Source: Lachnospiraceae bacterium (GTDB taxonomy: Bacteria > Bacillota > Clostridia > Lachnospirales > Lachnospiraceae). From it: 54,266 nt of DNA. Numbering within the stretch: the stretch's first letter is position 1; each line of letters starts with the position of its first letter. This document shows positions 1 to 8,817 of the stretch, one piece after another. The DNA lies in contig JAFTFE010000138.1 in the NCBI GenBank assembly GCA_017449765.1, positions 1-54,266 of the forward strand, in the 5' to 3' direction. Below the pieces are notes generated by a model that had not been told where the DNA came from, did no database searches, and saw only the letters and a program-made list of their open reading frames with translations. The position numbers and the translations under genes were made by a program.

Positions 1-1
1 G

Positions 2-160
2 GAAGTTGACCTTCCGGGCGGTGGGATTGACGATCAGGAAGCGGTGAAGGGGTATGAATACACCCTGACACAGTATGACAAGGATGAATACATCAGCCTG
101 ATGAATGACAGTCTTGCAAGCACACAGGAAGCGGTTGATTTTCTGTTGATGAACCAGTAA
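2..160 (+). CDS. Phage structural or tail-region protein, C-terminal end only
   Basis: An open frame runs in from the left edge and stops at 158-160, giving the last 52 residues of a protein (starts EVDLPGGGID, ends FLLMNQ). It is acidic, with no motif I can name. The next genes are an XkdX-like peptide, holin and endolysin, so a tail or baseplate-associated protein is likely from position alone. The true start lies outside the window. Confidence 0.55.
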   Translation, partial: EVDLPGGGIDDQEAVKGYEYTLTQYDKDEYISLMNDSLASTQEAVDFLLMNQ

Positions 161-179
161 AGGAAAGGGGTGATTCAAA

Positions 180-302
180 ATGGCAAAATACCTTGCAATG
201 AGAATTAAAGCCGGAAAACTGGACTATGATGAAGTGATTGCAAAATACCCGGAGTTCAAAGCGGATATTGATGCAATTCTTGGAATTGCCACAGACGGCT
301 AA
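180..302 (+). CDS. XkdX-like small phage protein
   Basis: A 40-residue reading frame (MAKYLAMRIKAGKLDYDEVI...) with a good ribosome site, AGGAAAGGGG at 161-170. Short proteins of the XkdX type, with a lysine-rich start and a DYDEVI..YP core, sit between tail genes and the lysis cassette of many Firmicute prophages; their role is unknown. It follows the preceding frame by 19 nt and precedes the holin. The family call rests on size, position and overall resemblance. Confidence 0.6.
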   Translation: MAKYLAMRIKAGKLDYDEVIAKYPEFKADIDAILGIATDG

Positions 303-337
303 AAAAAGACAACATATAATAAAATATTCAAGCAACT

Positions 338-384
338 AAAAACACCGCCTATATGGGCTTATATGAAAGCCGTGGGCGGTGTTT
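338..384 (+). terminator. Hairpin upstream of the holin gene
   Basis: The arms AAACACCGCC (340-349) and GGCGGTGTTT (375-384) pair perfectly, with an inner GGCTT/AAGCC stem. The run after it is TCTGATG rather than a long T tract, so termination would be partial. It separates the late structural genes from the lysis cassette and could instead protect or process the RNA. Confidence 0.5.
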
Positions 385-409
385 CTGATGCAGTGAACAG
401 AAAGGAACG

Positions 410-853
410 GTGAAAGAAATGAAAGAAGGAATTTGTGCTTTTCTTGGTGTGATCGGCGGTGGTATCGCTGCATTGTTTGGGGGGTGGGATGCAGCGTTGA
501 CAACCTTATTGATTTTTATGGGAATTGACTATCTGACCGGGCTGATTGTTGCCGGGGTCTTTCACAAGTCAGAAAAAACAGAAGGCGGTGCTTTGGAAAG
601 CCGTGCCGGGTGGAAGGGGTTATGCAGAAAAGGCGTGACCCTTCTTGTGGTGCTTGTGGCTTGCCGTCTTGATATTGTGATTGGATCGTCATTCATCCGG
701 GATTCAGTTGTAATTGCTTTTATCGCAAATGAAACAATCAGCATTGTGGAAAATGCCGGGCTTATGGGTGTACCGATTCCAACAGTAATTGTAAAGGCAA
801 TAGAAGTATTAAAGAAAAAAGCAGAAAGCGAGGATGACAAAGATGAAAAATGA
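410..853 (+). CDS. Phage holin (Cph1/TcdE-like, Phage_holin_4 family)
   Basis: A small membrane protein of about 147 residues with several hydrophobic segments (roughly 8-25, 28-50, 75-95 and 100-120) and the family core GIDYLTGL. Holins oligomerise in the cell membrane at the end of the lytic cycle and let the endolysin reach the wall. The TcdE branch also helps toxins out of clostridia. The GTG at 410 sits close behind AAAGGA; an ATG at 419 in the same frame is an equally good start. It lies two frames upstream of the amidase, the usual lysis cassette order. Confidence 0.88.
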   Translation: MKEMKEGICAFLGVIGGGIAALFGGWDAALTTLLIFMGIDYLTGLIVAGVFHKSEKTEGGALESRAGWKGLCRKGVTLLVVLVACRLDIVIGSSFIRDSVVIAFIANETISIVENAGLMGVPIPTVIVKAIEVLKKKAESEDDKDEK

Positions 854-959
854 CGAACAGGAAACGATCATCACGGATGAATCACAGTTCAATGCTGAAG
901 CATTGGATGAACTGACAAATGGGAAAGGGGATGATGAAGATGCAGAATTTCACGAATAG
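843..959 (+). CDS. Small acidic phage protein between holin and endolysin
   Basis: A 38-residue frame (MKNDEQETIITDESQF...) that begins inside the last codons of the holin and runs past the start of the amidase, in a different frame from each. The overlaps suggest translational coupling in the lysis cassette. The product is very acidic and has no membrane segment or known domain. It could be a real small lysis-module protein or merely a coupling device. Confidence 0.5.
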   Translation: MKNDEQETIITDESQFNAEALDELTNGKGDDEDAEFHE

Positions 960-1911
960 TCCATTGGTGGTATATACCAAATTGTCACCAAACCATTCAG
1001 GGCAAAGAAATCACGATATTGACCGCATCACACCGCATTGTGTTGTAGGTCAATGTAGCGTGGAAACCTTGGGGAACATCTTTGCACCTACATCAAGACA
1101 GGCTTCCTGTCAGTATGGGATAGGTGCTGACGGTCGAATCGGGATGTATGTTGAGGAAAAAAACAGGTCTTGGTGTTCATCTTCAAACGCAAACGATCAA
1201 AGAGCCGTCACCATTGAATGCGCTTCGGATGCAACTGCGCCGTATGCGTTCAACAATGTGGTATATAACCGCCTGATTGAACTTTGTGTGGATATTTGCA
1301 GACGATACGGAAAGACCAAACTTCTTTGGATTTCTGACAAGGCAAAGGCACTTGCCTATGAGCCGAAGGACAATGAAATGCTTCTGACGGTTCATAGGTG
1401 GTTTGCAAACAAGTCTTGTCCGGGTGATTGGCTTATGGCAAGAATGGATGACCTTGCTGCAAAAGTCACCGCTGCATTGAATGCGGTTGATGTTCCCTAT
1501 GTAGAAGTTCCACAGGCTGAATCGCAATCCGTTCTTTATCGTGTACAGACTGGAGCATTTTCCAAGAAGGCAAATGCAGATGCACAACTTGCCAAGGTCA
1601 AGAACGCCGGATTTGATACCTATATGGTGAAGGTCGGTGATCTGTATAAAATTCAGGTCGGAGCATATGCGAAAAAGGCAAATGCTGATGCAATGGCTGC
1701 AAAGTTAAAAGCAGCCGGATTTGACACATTCATCACCACTGAACAGGGTCAATCTGTCACCGCATCCGCATCAAAGACCATTGATAAAGTTGCCCGTGAA
1801 GTCATTGCCGGGAAGTGGGGAAATGGTGATGCAAGGGTCAAGGCATTGAAGGAAGCCGGGTATGATCCGGGTGCGGTTCAGAACAGGGTGAATGAACTTC
1901 TGAAGAAGTAA
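940..1911 (+). CDS. Prophage endolysin: N-acetylmuramoyl-L-alanine amidase with SPOR repeats and a CW_7 domain
   Basis: Cleaves the amide bond between muramic acid and the stem peptide during phage lysis. Residues 1-180 form an Amidase_2 (PGRP-like) fold with conserved ITPHCVVGQ, VTIECAS and the late CPG motif. Two SPOR-type repeats follow (YRVQTGAFSKKANAD and YKIQVGAYAKKANAD), which in other proteins bind denuded glycan. The end (VAREVIAGKWGNG..AGYDPGAVQNRVNELL) is a Cpl-7/CW_7 wall-binding unit. I chose ATG 940 because AAAGGGG at 924-930 is well placed for it; in-frame ATGs at 919, 931 and 934 are possible. No signal peptide, so export depends on the holin. Confidence 0.9.
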   Translation: MQNFTNSPLVVYTKLSPNHSGQRNHDIDRITPHCVVGQCSVETLGNIFAPTSRQASCQYGIGADGRIGMYVEEKNRSWCSSSNANDQRAVTIECASDATAPYAFNNVVYNRLIELCVDICRRYGKTKLLWISDKAKALAYEPKDNEMLLTVHRWFANKSCPGDWLMARMDDLAAKVTAALNAVDVPYVEVPQAESQSVLYRVQTGAFSKKANADAQLAKVKNAGFDTYMVKVGDLYKIQVGAYAKKANADAMAAKLKAAGFDTFITTEQGQSVTASASKTIDKVAREVIAGKWGNGDARVKALKEAGYDPGAVQNRVNELLKK

Positions 1912-1917
1912 TTCCGT

Positions 1918-1936
1918 GTTACTAATTTGTTACTAA
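1918..1936. repeat. Paired direct repeat GTTACTAA, probable prophage end site
   Basis: GTTACTAA occurs at 1918 and again at 1929, an 11-bp pitch, seven bases after the endolysin stop. Short direct repeats spaced by about one helical turn next to the end of a prophage are typical arm-type sites of tyrosine integrases. The attachment core would lie near 1940-2050, but its partner is outside the window, so the boundary is not proved. Confidence 0.4.
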
Positions 1937-2070
1937 ACAAGGCAGAATAACACCGAACACCATAGCCCAAAATATTGAACTTTTCAGCATTTTTGCATAT
2001 ATGAAACACCTGTTTTTTATGATATAATGTTTTAAAATGCTGATATAACAATTTGGTTTGGAGACTTTTT

Positions 2071-2508
2071 ATGGTTAGAGAAGTAAGACGGGATGAATTA
2101 AACAGTTTGTTAGAGCTTTATTTGAATTTGCATGAAAGTTCAATACCGGATATGACAGAGCATTTAAAAGCTGCTTGGAATACGATTATTAAAGATGAAA
2201 ATCATCATATTATAGTTAATGTAGTTGATAATATGCTTGTTTCTTCCTGCGTATGTGTAATTATTCCCAATTTGACCAGAAATGTAAGACCATATGCTTT
2301 TATTGAGAATGTTGTAACACACATTGATTATCGTGGAAAAGGATATGCGACAGAGTGTCTTAATTATGCAAGAGAGATAGCAAGACAGAATAATTGTTAT
2401 AAAATGATGCTGCTTACAGGCTCAAAGGAAGAAGCTACACTTAATTTTTATGAAAATGCAGGATATAACAGTTCTGATAAAACAGCTTTTATTCAGTGGA
2501 TTGATTGA
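2071..2508 (+). CDS. GNAT family N-acetyltransferase
   Basis: A 145-residue single-domain acetyltransferase that uses acetyl-CoA; the substrate is unknown. The acetyl-CoA loop is visible as VVTHIDYRGKGYATECL, and the last strand as LNFYENAGYN. TTTGGAG at 2057-2063 sets the start at ATG 2071 rather than the TTG at 2053. It is the first chromosomal gene to the right of the prophage end and stands alone, so it may flank the integration site. Confidence 0.85.
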   Translation: MVREVRRDELNSLLELYLNLHESSIPDMTEHLKAAWNTIIKDENHHIIVNVVDNMLVSSCVCVIIPNLTRNVRPYAFIENVVTHIDYRGKGYATECLNYAREIARQNNCYKMMLLTGSKEEATLNFYENAGYNSSDKTAFIQWID

Positions 2509-2711
2509 TTGAAAAAAATAGATAAAAGCTTGTAAAATACATTTTTCTGTGCTGCTATCATAGCAAGCAAGTTGATAGTAAATGTTTTTCATATATTCTA
2601 ATTATTAAAATTTCATGTAATCCTTGCTTAAATTCAATGTTTAACAGAATATAAGCGAAGGGAGTATCCGCCAATAAGGGATTATATGAGAGAATAAGGA
2701 GTGAGAATGAT

Positions 2712-2909
2712 ATGTATGAAGCATTAAAAGAGCTTATGAAGGATGAGATAGATAGGACTGTAAATGAAGCGGTAGATAAAAAAGAGAAAAAAACCGCAAT
2801 TAATATGCTGAAAGAAAATGAGCCGCTCAGTAAAATTACGAAATATACCGAGCTTTCTTCGGAAGCCGTGATAGAGCTTGCAAAGTCAATTGGTGTTTCA
2901 GTAGTATGA
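2712..2909 (+). pseudogene. C-terminal remnant of a Rpn/YhgA-type PD-(D/E)XK nuclease (transposase-like)
   Basis: A 65-residue frame, MYEALKELMKDEIDR...KKTAINMLKENEPLSKITKYTELSSEAVIELAKSIG. The pattern of a lysine-rich helix followed by a small helix-turn-helix-like tail matches the C-terminus of Rpn-family recombination-promoting nucleases, which are abundant in gut Lachnospiraceae. The nuclease domain is missing. An AAGGAG site lies well placed upstream, so the peptide may still be made. Either a decayed copy or a small stand-alone DNA-binding protein. Confidence 0.5.
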
Positions 2910-2920
2910 AGGTAAGAAAG

Positions 2921-2956
2921 GTTCCTATATCTGTTAAGGATATGGGAACATTTTTT
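2921..2956 (+). terminator. Rho-independent terminator
   Basis: The arms GTTCCTATATC and GATATGGGAAC pair around a 7-nt loop and are followed by ATTTTTTG. It closes the small remnant gene at 2712-2909. Confidence 0.7.
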
Positions 2957-3061
2957 GTTTTTACGATATTTATGATTATATGAAAATATATATATAGTCT
3001 TTTTTTTAAATATGTGATAAACTTATTTATTATAGTTATAAAAAGGGGAGGCGTTAAGCTT

Positions 3062-5365
3062 ATGAATTCAAAAAAAGTTGTTACAATTGTATGTTCAATC
3101 TTAGCTGTGGCTGTGATTGTAGCAGTTGTTGTTTTTGCAGTAAGCTCTAACAAAAAAGATAAAAAACTTACAGCTGGTACCGATAGCAGCACTACAGAGG
3201 TTGCAGAAAATACGGAAAACACAGAAAAACCTAAAGATACAGAAGAAATAACTGCAGATCCGAGTGTAATCGCAGAGATTGATGCTTCATATGTAAATTA
3301 TATCAGAAGACCGACACTTCTTGCAGGAGCAAAGGGAACTTATGCCATAACTGCAAACGTGCCAGAATATACGATTGAACCGGACCTTTCCAATGTATAT
3401 AATAATGAGCTGCTTTCATATTCTATCAGTCAAAATGATGATATAAGACAACAGCTTGTTGATAATGGCTTTTATGTATCGGAAGGCTACGATATGGAGT
3501 TCTTTGAATTGTATGAGAATAATCGTTATGATTACACAGCAAACTTCATAACCGTTGACTCGATGATGCATACCTATCATCTCTACTTTGCATATCTTTT
3601 GAGGACTACGGAGAGAAACTATCTGTCACACGATTTGGCAAATCTTTCGACTGAAATGCTGAGTGAGGCAAAGTCTCAGTATGATACATTGAAAGGTACT
3701 GAATGGGAGGACGCTGCATATCTTAATCTTGCATTTTTTGCTGTAGGTAATAAGCTGCTTGATCCTAATGCAGATATTCCAAGCGAGGTAAGTGATATTG
3801 TTGATTCAGAGGTAGCTCTTATAAATGCTGCCGAAGGTATTAATCCTTCACCGCTTTTCCAGCCGTATAGTGAAGAACCTGTTGAGGAGGATTATTCACA
3901 GTATAAGCCAAGAGGATATTATGATGGTGAGGAGGCTTTGGAGAGATATTTCAGGGCTATGATGTGGTATGGCAGACGTAATTTTGCCCAGGCAAATGAT
4001 ACTTTCAACAGGTCTGCAATTCTTATGACTATAGCTCTTGATAACGGAGCATTGGATGATTGGGAGAAAATATATACCGTAACATCATTCTTTGCGGGCG
4101 CTTCTGATGACAGCGGATATTATGAATATCTTCCGATAATTGATGCGGCTTACGGAGATGGTATAACAGTAGATAAGCTCGTAGGAAATACAGAAGGATA
4201 TAATAATTTTAATGCACTTGTAAAAGAACTTGACCCGCCACAGATTAATTCCGTACCTGTATATGCAAGTGATTCGGATGATGAGGTTGCTGATAAGATT
4301 ATAGGATATAGGTTTATGGGACAGAGATTTTCTATAGATGAAGCTATATTCACACAATTAGTATACAGAAATGTTGAGGAGAATTCACAGGGCGGTTACA
4401 GAATGCTTCCTGATGCGCTGGATGTTCCGGCTGCACTTGGTTCTGATACTGCACTTAATATACTTTCTTCACAGGGTGCAACAGACTACAAAAATTATAG
4501 CGGGAATATGGACAAGCTAAGGCTTGATATAGCAAATGCTCCTGAGGATACATGGGATGCAAGTCTTTATTCGGGTTGGATAAATACCTTAAGACCTGTG
4601 CTTGAGCCAAAGGGTGAAGGATATCCTATGTTTATGCAGAATGAGGAATGGAACAAGAAAAACCTTGTGACCTTCTTAGGAAGTTATACCGAACTTAAAC
4701 ATGACACGGTGCTTTACTCCAAACAGATGATGGCAGAGATGGGAGGAGCTGACATACCTGTTCTTGACGACAGAGGTTATGTAGAGCCTGAGGTTGAAGT
4801 ATACAGAAGATTAAGTGCACTTGTAAAGTCTACATCTGACGGACTTGAGAGTTATGGATACCTTGATGCTGACAGCAAGGCAGACCTTGCACTTTTGGCT
4901 GAGCTTTCTGACCAGCTCCAGACCATATCGGAAAAGGAATTAAGAGATGAACTTCCTACAGATGAAGAATTTGAACTTATAAGAACCTTCGGTGGTCAGA
5001 TCGAACATTTTTGGCAGGAAACCAACAAGGATAAGGCCGATAATGATTACTTTACTTCACAGGAATTCCCTGCAGCAGTTGTAGTTGATGTAGCTACAGA
5101 TCCGAATGGCTCATGTCTTGAGGTTGGAACAGGAAGATGTAATACAATCTATGTTGTTGTTCCTGTAGACGGACAGCTTAAGATAGCAGTGGGTGCAACA
5201 TATTCGTTCTATGAGTTTGAACAGCCTATAAGTAACAGACTGACAGATACACAATGGAGAATTATGCTGGGTATAGAGCTTGATGAAAATGGTTCATATA
5301 CTAAGGATGAAAGCATTAAGCCGCCTACATGGACAGAGAGCTTCACAAAATACTATAATTATTAG
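3062..5365 (+). CDS. DUF3160 domain protein, membrane-anchored
   Basis: A 767-residue extracellular protein of unknown function. Residues 6-28 form an uncleaved-looking signal anchor (VVTIVCSILAVAVIVAVVVF). A Thr/Glu-rich linker of about 40 residues follows, then a long domain I recognise as DUF3160, with ITVDSMMHTYHLYFAYLLR near its start and YVVVPVDGQLKIAVGATYSFYEFEQP near its end. GGGGAGG at 3045-3051 and position 3062 give the start; an upstream in-frame ATG at 3014 lacks a ribosome site. It is followed after 3 nt by a second anchored protein, so the two form one unit, perhaps a surface complex. Confidence 0.8.
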   Translation: MNSKKVVTIVCSILAVAVIVAVVVFAVSSNKKDKKLTAGTDSSTTEVAENTENTEKPKDTEEITADPSVIAEIDASYVNYIRRPTLLAGAKGTYAITANVPEYTIEPDLSNVYNNELLSYSISQNDDIRQQLVDNGFYVSEGYDMEFFELYENNRYDYTANFITVDSMMHTYHLYFAYLLRTTERNYLSHDLANLSTEMLSEAKSQYDTLKGTEWEDAAYLNLAFFAVGNKLLDPNADIPSEVSDIVDSEVALINAAEGINPSPLFQPYSEEPVEEDYSQYKPRGYYDGEEALERYFRAMMWYGRRNFAQANDTFNRSAILMTIALDNGALDDWEKIYTVTSFFAGASDDSGYYEYLPIIDAAYGDGITVDKLVGNTEGYNNFNALVKELDPPQINSVPVYASDSDDEVADKIIGYRFMGQRFSIDEAIFTQLVYRNVEENSQGGYRMLPDALDVPAALGSDTALNILSSQGATDYKNYSGNMDKLRLDIANAPEDTWDASLYSGWINTLRPVLEPKGEGYPMFMQNEEWNKKNLVTFLGSYTELKHDTVLYSKQMMAEMGGADIPVLDDRGYVEPEVEVYRRLSALVKSTSDGLESYGYLDADSKADLALLAELSDQLQTISEKELRDELPTDEEFELIRTFGGQIEHFWQETNKDKADNDYFTSQEFPAAVVVDVATDPNGSCLEVGTGRCNTIYVVVPVDGQLKIAVGATYSFYEFEQPISNRLTDTQWRIMLGIELDENGSYTKDESIKPPTWTESFTKYYNY

Positions 5366-5368
5366 AAG

Positions 5369-5974
5369 ATGAAGAATGAAAATGATAATACCAAAAGGAT
5401 AAAAAAAGTTTTTGTCATTTTATTGGTAATAGTGCTTATAACAGTGATGAGCAGTATATTTATATATTACCTGTGGACAAAGGGGGCATTTATTCCGTCA
5501 TATGTGACGTGGCGTAATCAGGAAGATACTTATGTCATAGGAGATGAGATCGTTGATTTTTCGCTTAAGAAGAAGAAACTTATTATCCTTGATAATAAAA
5601 CTGAGGAACTTATTTACGAGACACCGAAGGAGTGGAAGGTATCGGATTACTTCTATTTTGATATAGACCATGATGACAAGAATGAAGTGGTTATGGTAGT
5701 TTGGAAACAGGGCAGCTTCGGTGAGCATAAGCCTTTCTGGCATGAGGGAAAGGATAATAAGTGGACACAGCATATATTCATATATGATTGGGACATTACA
5801 CGTGATAATCGCTTAAGGGCAATATGGATGTCGTCAGCCTTGGGTATAAATGTGTCAGAGGTTTTTACGGATGAGAAAGACAGAATCCATCTTATAGATG
5901 ATAAGGGTGAAGAGACTGTCTGGCAGTGGATTAGCTGGGGGCTGACCCTGATGGAGGTTATTCCCGTAGAATAA
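5369..5974 (+). CDS. Membrane-anchored hypothetical protein paired with DUF3160 protein
   Basis: A 201-residue protein with one N-terminal membrane helix (about 13-35) and an outside domain containing FDIDHDDKNEVVMVVWKQGSFG, which resembles an FG-GAP/VCBS-like calcium-loop strand, then a Trp-rich stretch (KPFWHEGKDNKWTQHIFIYDWD). It begins 3 nt after the DUF3160 gene. I do not recognise the family. The tight coupling suggests it binds or assists the DUF3160 protein outside the cell. Confidence 0.7.
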   Translation: MKNENDNTKRIKKVFVILLVIVLITVMSSIFIYYLWTKGAFIPSYVTWRNQEDTYVIGDEIVDFSLKKKKLIILDNKTEELIYETPKEWKVSDYFYFDIDHDDKNEVVMVVWKQGSFGEHKPFWHEGKDNKWTQHIFIYDWDITRDNRLRAIWMSSALGINVSEVFTDEKDRIHLIDDKGEETVWQWISWGLTLMEVIPVE

Positions 5975-5997
5975 ATATTAATTAGGAGGTTTACATT

Positions 5998-6954
5998 ATG
6001 AGTAACAAAAAACTTGATAGCAGAAAATGTGCGATGATAGGCTGTGGCTTCGTAGGATCGGCATCGGTATTTGCTCTTATGCAGTCGGGACTTTTCTCAG
6101 ACATAGTTCTGATTGATGCAAACAAGGAAAAGGCAGAGGGAGAGGCACTTGATATAAGCCACGGAATACCTTTTGCTAAGCCGGTTGAATTAAGAGCCGG
6201 AGATTACGAGGATATAGCAGATGCTTCGATAGTAATTGTAACAGCCGGTGCCGCACAGAAGCCGGGAGAGACAAGACTTGATCTTGTAAAGAAAAATGTA
6301 GGAATATTTAAGAATATTATTCCGGAGATTACAAAGGTAAATAAGGATTGTATTCTTCTTATAGTGGCAAATCCTGTAGATGTACTTACCTATGCAGCCT
6401 GGAAGCTCTCAGGTTTCCCTAAGGAAAGAGTTATAGGCTCCGGAACGGTACTTGATACGGCTCGTTTTAAGTACCTTTTGGGTGAACATCTACAGTTAGA
6501 CAGCCGTAGTATTCACGCATTCATAATCGGCGAGCATGGGGACTCGGAGATTGCCGCATGGTCCTCGGCAAACGTATCGGGTGTGCCAATCCATAAAGTA
6601 TGTGAGATGAGAGGCTTTACTGACCATGATTATGAGACTCACAGATTGGCAGAAGAGGTTAAGAATGCAGCATATGAGATAATAAATAAAAAGGGAGCAA
6701 CCTATTATGGTATAGGTATGGCTATTAAGAGAATATGCGAGGCAATAGTAAGAGATGAGCGATCAATACTTCCTGTGTCTACGCTTATGACAGGACAGTT
6801 CGGTTTGGAGGATGTATGTCTTTCGATGCCTGCATTGGTTGGCGAGGATGGTGTTGACACATTGCTTCCTATCGAACTTGATGATGATGAGCTTGCTGCA
6901 CTTAAGAAGTCAGCAGAGACACTTAAGGCGGTTATTGATGATTCAGGATTATAG
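5998..6954 (+). CDS. ldh: L-lactate dehydrogenase
   Basis: Reduces pyruvate to L-lactate with NADH, recycling NAD+ in fermentation. The 318-residue cytoplasmic protein shows the NAD loop GCGFVGS (about 15-21), the acidic residue of VLIDAN, the active-site loop with KPGETRLDL, and the catalytic histidine in IIGEHGDSE (about 177). AGGAGG lies 7 nt before the ATG. It follows the DUF3160 pair by 23 nt and may share its transcript. Malate dehydrogenase is the main alternative, but the GETRLDL loop favours lactate. Confidence 0.93.
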   Translation: MSNKKLDSRKCAMIGCGFVGSASVFALMQSGLFSDIVLIDANKEKAEGEALDISHGIPFAKPVELRAGDYEDIADASIVIVTAGAAQKPGETRLDLVKKNVGIFKNIIPEITKVNKDCILLIVANPVDVLTYAAWKLSGFPKERVIGSGTVLDTARFKYLLGEHLQLDSRSIHAFIIGEHGDSEIAAWSSANVSGVPIHKVCEMRGFTDHDYETHRLAEEVKNAAYEIINKKGATYYGIGMAIKRICEAIVRDERSILPVSTLMTGQFGLEDVCLSMPALVGEDGVDTLLPIELDDDELAALKKSAETLKAVIDDSGL

Positions 6955-6974
6955 GATGTAGCAGAGGTACATTA

Positions 6975-8141
6975 ATGGGAAACATTCAAGAAGCGCAGAA
7001 CGCGTTAAATGAAGACAGTCTGCGTGATGTGACAGAGTCGAGAGATAAAATTATTATACGGACAAGTATAGTTGGAATAATTGCCAATGTGTTTTTGGCA
7101 GGCTTTAAGGCGGTAATAGGACTAATAACAGGTTCTATTGCGATTGTTATGGATGCGGTAAACAATATATCCGATGCAGCGTCCTCGTTGATTACGATTA
7201 TCGGTACAAAGCTGGCAGGTAAGCAGCCGGATAAGAAGCATCCGTTTGGACATGGCAGGGTAGAATACCTGAGTGCTATGGTTATTGCGGTATTGGTTTT
7301 ATATGCCGGTATAACTTCATTTACGGAGTCGGTTAAAAAGATAATTCATCCTAAGACACCGGAATATACGGTTGTTGCACTTATTATAGTTGCAGTTGCG
7401 GTAGTGGTAAAGATTGTACTTGGAAAGTATGTAAAGGGTGTCGGAGAGAAAGTAAATTCCGAATCACTTGTTAATTCCGGTCAGGATGCAACTATGGATT
7501 CAATTATATCTGCATCCACACTTGTTGCTGCGATTATATTTCAGATAACCGACCTTTCCCTTGAGGCGTGGCTTGGTGCAATAATATCAATTATTATCAT
7601 AAAGTCAGGTATAGATATGCTTCGAGAAACCATATCGAAGCTTTTAGGTGAGAGGGTTGACAGAGAGCTTGCTCTTGCGATAAAAAGAACTGTCACGTCA
7701 TTTCCTGATGTAAAGGGTGCCTATGACCTTGTACTTAATAATTACGGTCCGGATTCCTTCAATGGTTCTGTGCATGTGGAGGTACCTGATACCTATACGG
7801 CTTATGATCTTGATGAGCTTCTAAGACAGATTACCATAGAAGTATTTAATAAGCACAATGTTATACTTACGGCGATAGGAGTATATTCCATCAACACTCA
7901 GAACGACTTTGCGGCAAAGGCGCGTGATGAGATAAGGAAGATGGCGCTTGCCAATGAATATGTATTACAGCTTCATGGCTTCTACCTGAATGAAGAGAAG
8001 AAAACCATAAGATTTGATATAGTTGTAAGTTTTGATGCTCCTGACAGGAAAGAAGTCTATACGGAAGTGTTGTGTAAGGCTAAGGAAATGTATCCTGAAT
8101 ATGATTTTCAGGTGGCATTGGATACGGATTTTAGTGATTAG
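6975..8141 (+). CDS. Cation diffusion facilitator (CDF) efflux transporter
   Basis: Exports a divalent metal (zinc, iron, manganese or similar) in exchange for protons. Six membrane helices occupy about residues 30-215, with metal-site signatures VMDAVNNISDAASS and KHPFGHGRVEYL. The C-terminal 170 residues form the cytoplasmic ferredoxin-like regulatory domain and an added second half, longer than a basic CDF. It follows ldh by 20 nt. The metal cannot be assigned from sequence. Confidence 0.9.
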   Translation: MGNIQEAQNALNEDSLRDVTESRDKIIIRTSIVGIIANVFLAGFKAVIGLITGSIAIVMDAVNNISDAASSLITIIGTKLAGKQPDKKHPFGHGRVEYLSAMVIAVLVLYAGITSFTESVKKIIHPKTPEYTVVALIIVAVAVVVKIVLGKYVKGVGEKVNSESLVNSGQDATMDSIISASTLVAAIIFQITDLSLEAWLGAIISIIIIKSGIDMLRETISKLLGERVDRELALAIKRTVTSFPDVKGAYDLVLNNYGPDSFNGSVHVEVPDTYTAYDLDELLRQITIEVFNKHNVILTAIGVYSINTQNDFAAKARDEIRKMALANEYVLQLHGFYLNEEKKTIRFDIVVSFDAPDRKEVYTEVLCKAKEMYPEYDFQVALDTDFSD

Positions 8142-8163
8142 ATACAGATTACAATATTAAAAC

Positions 8164-8210
8164 GAACGATGTGTGAACTATTAAAAAAAGTTTGCACATC
8201 GTTCATTTTT
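8164..8210. terminator. Bidirectional terminator between the CDF gene and pdxT
   Basis: The arms GAACGATGTG (8164-8173) and CACATCGTTC (8195-8204), with an extended TGAAC/GTTTG pairing, are followed by ATTTTT on the plus strand. It sits between convergent genes and can serve both. Confidence 0.75.
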
Positions 8211-8226
8211 ATGAATTGAAATAGTA

Positions 8227-8790
8227 TTATTTAATCATAGATAAAAAACTTTGATGTAGTCTTGTGTCATCAGCAAGCTCCGGGTGGAAGGTAAGTCCAA
8301 GCTGATTTTTATATCTTACAGCGGTTATATGATTATCAACGCTCGCTAATACCTCGACATCATCAGAGACTTTTTCTATATAAGGAGCCCTGATAAAGAC
8401 CATTTCAAAGTCACCGATACCTTTGATATTGGCATTTCTTTTGAAACTTCCAAGCTGTCTGCCGTAAGCGTTTCTTCTGGTTGTTACAGGCAGGGTCTGA
8501 AAATATCTGCTGTCATCATTGGACAGATTTTCGGAAAGAAGAATAAGTCCCGCACAGGTCGCCATAACCGGAAGTCCTGATTTAATTTTATGTCTCAAAA
8601 TATCAAACATATCAAGCTCGTTAAGCAGCTTCCCCTGCACCGTACTTTCTCCGCCCGGCAGGATAAGTCCGTCCAAATTGTCGGTTATATCCTCCTTCTT
8701 CCTAAGCTCCACACATTCAGCACCAAGTGAGGAAATCATCTTCTCATGTTCAATAAAAGCACCTTGTACTGCTAATATTCCAATTTTCAT
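8227..8790 (-). CDS. pdxT: Pyridoxal 5'-phosphate synthase, glutaminase subunit
   Basis: Releases ammonia from glutamine and channels it to PdxS for de novo pyridoxal phosphate synthesis. The 187-residue protein has the oxyanion motif LPGGES (45-49), the nucleophile Cys79 in MATCAGL and the His-Glu pair in TFHPEL. The start is ATG at 8790, read from the minus strand behind AAAGGA; an upstream in-frame start at 8847 lies inside the palindrome and has no ribosome site. It is downstream of pdxS, but 186 nt away. Confidence 0.95.
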   Translation of the reverse strand: MKIGILAVQGAFIEHEKMISSLGAECVELRKKEDITDNLDGLILPGGESTVQGKLLNELDMFDILRHKIKSGLPVMATCAGLILLSENLSNDDSRYFQTLPVTTRRNAYGRQLGSFKRNANIKGIGDFEMVFIRAPYIEKVSDDVEVLASVDNHITAVRYKNQLGLTFHPELADDTRLHQSFLSMIK

Positions 8791-8817
8791 ATCCATATCC
8801 TTTCTGTAAACTATGGT

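Noticed and set aside
1940-2050. Exact attachment core of the prophage
   Set aside because: The matching left-end copy is outside the window, so the core cannot be defined.
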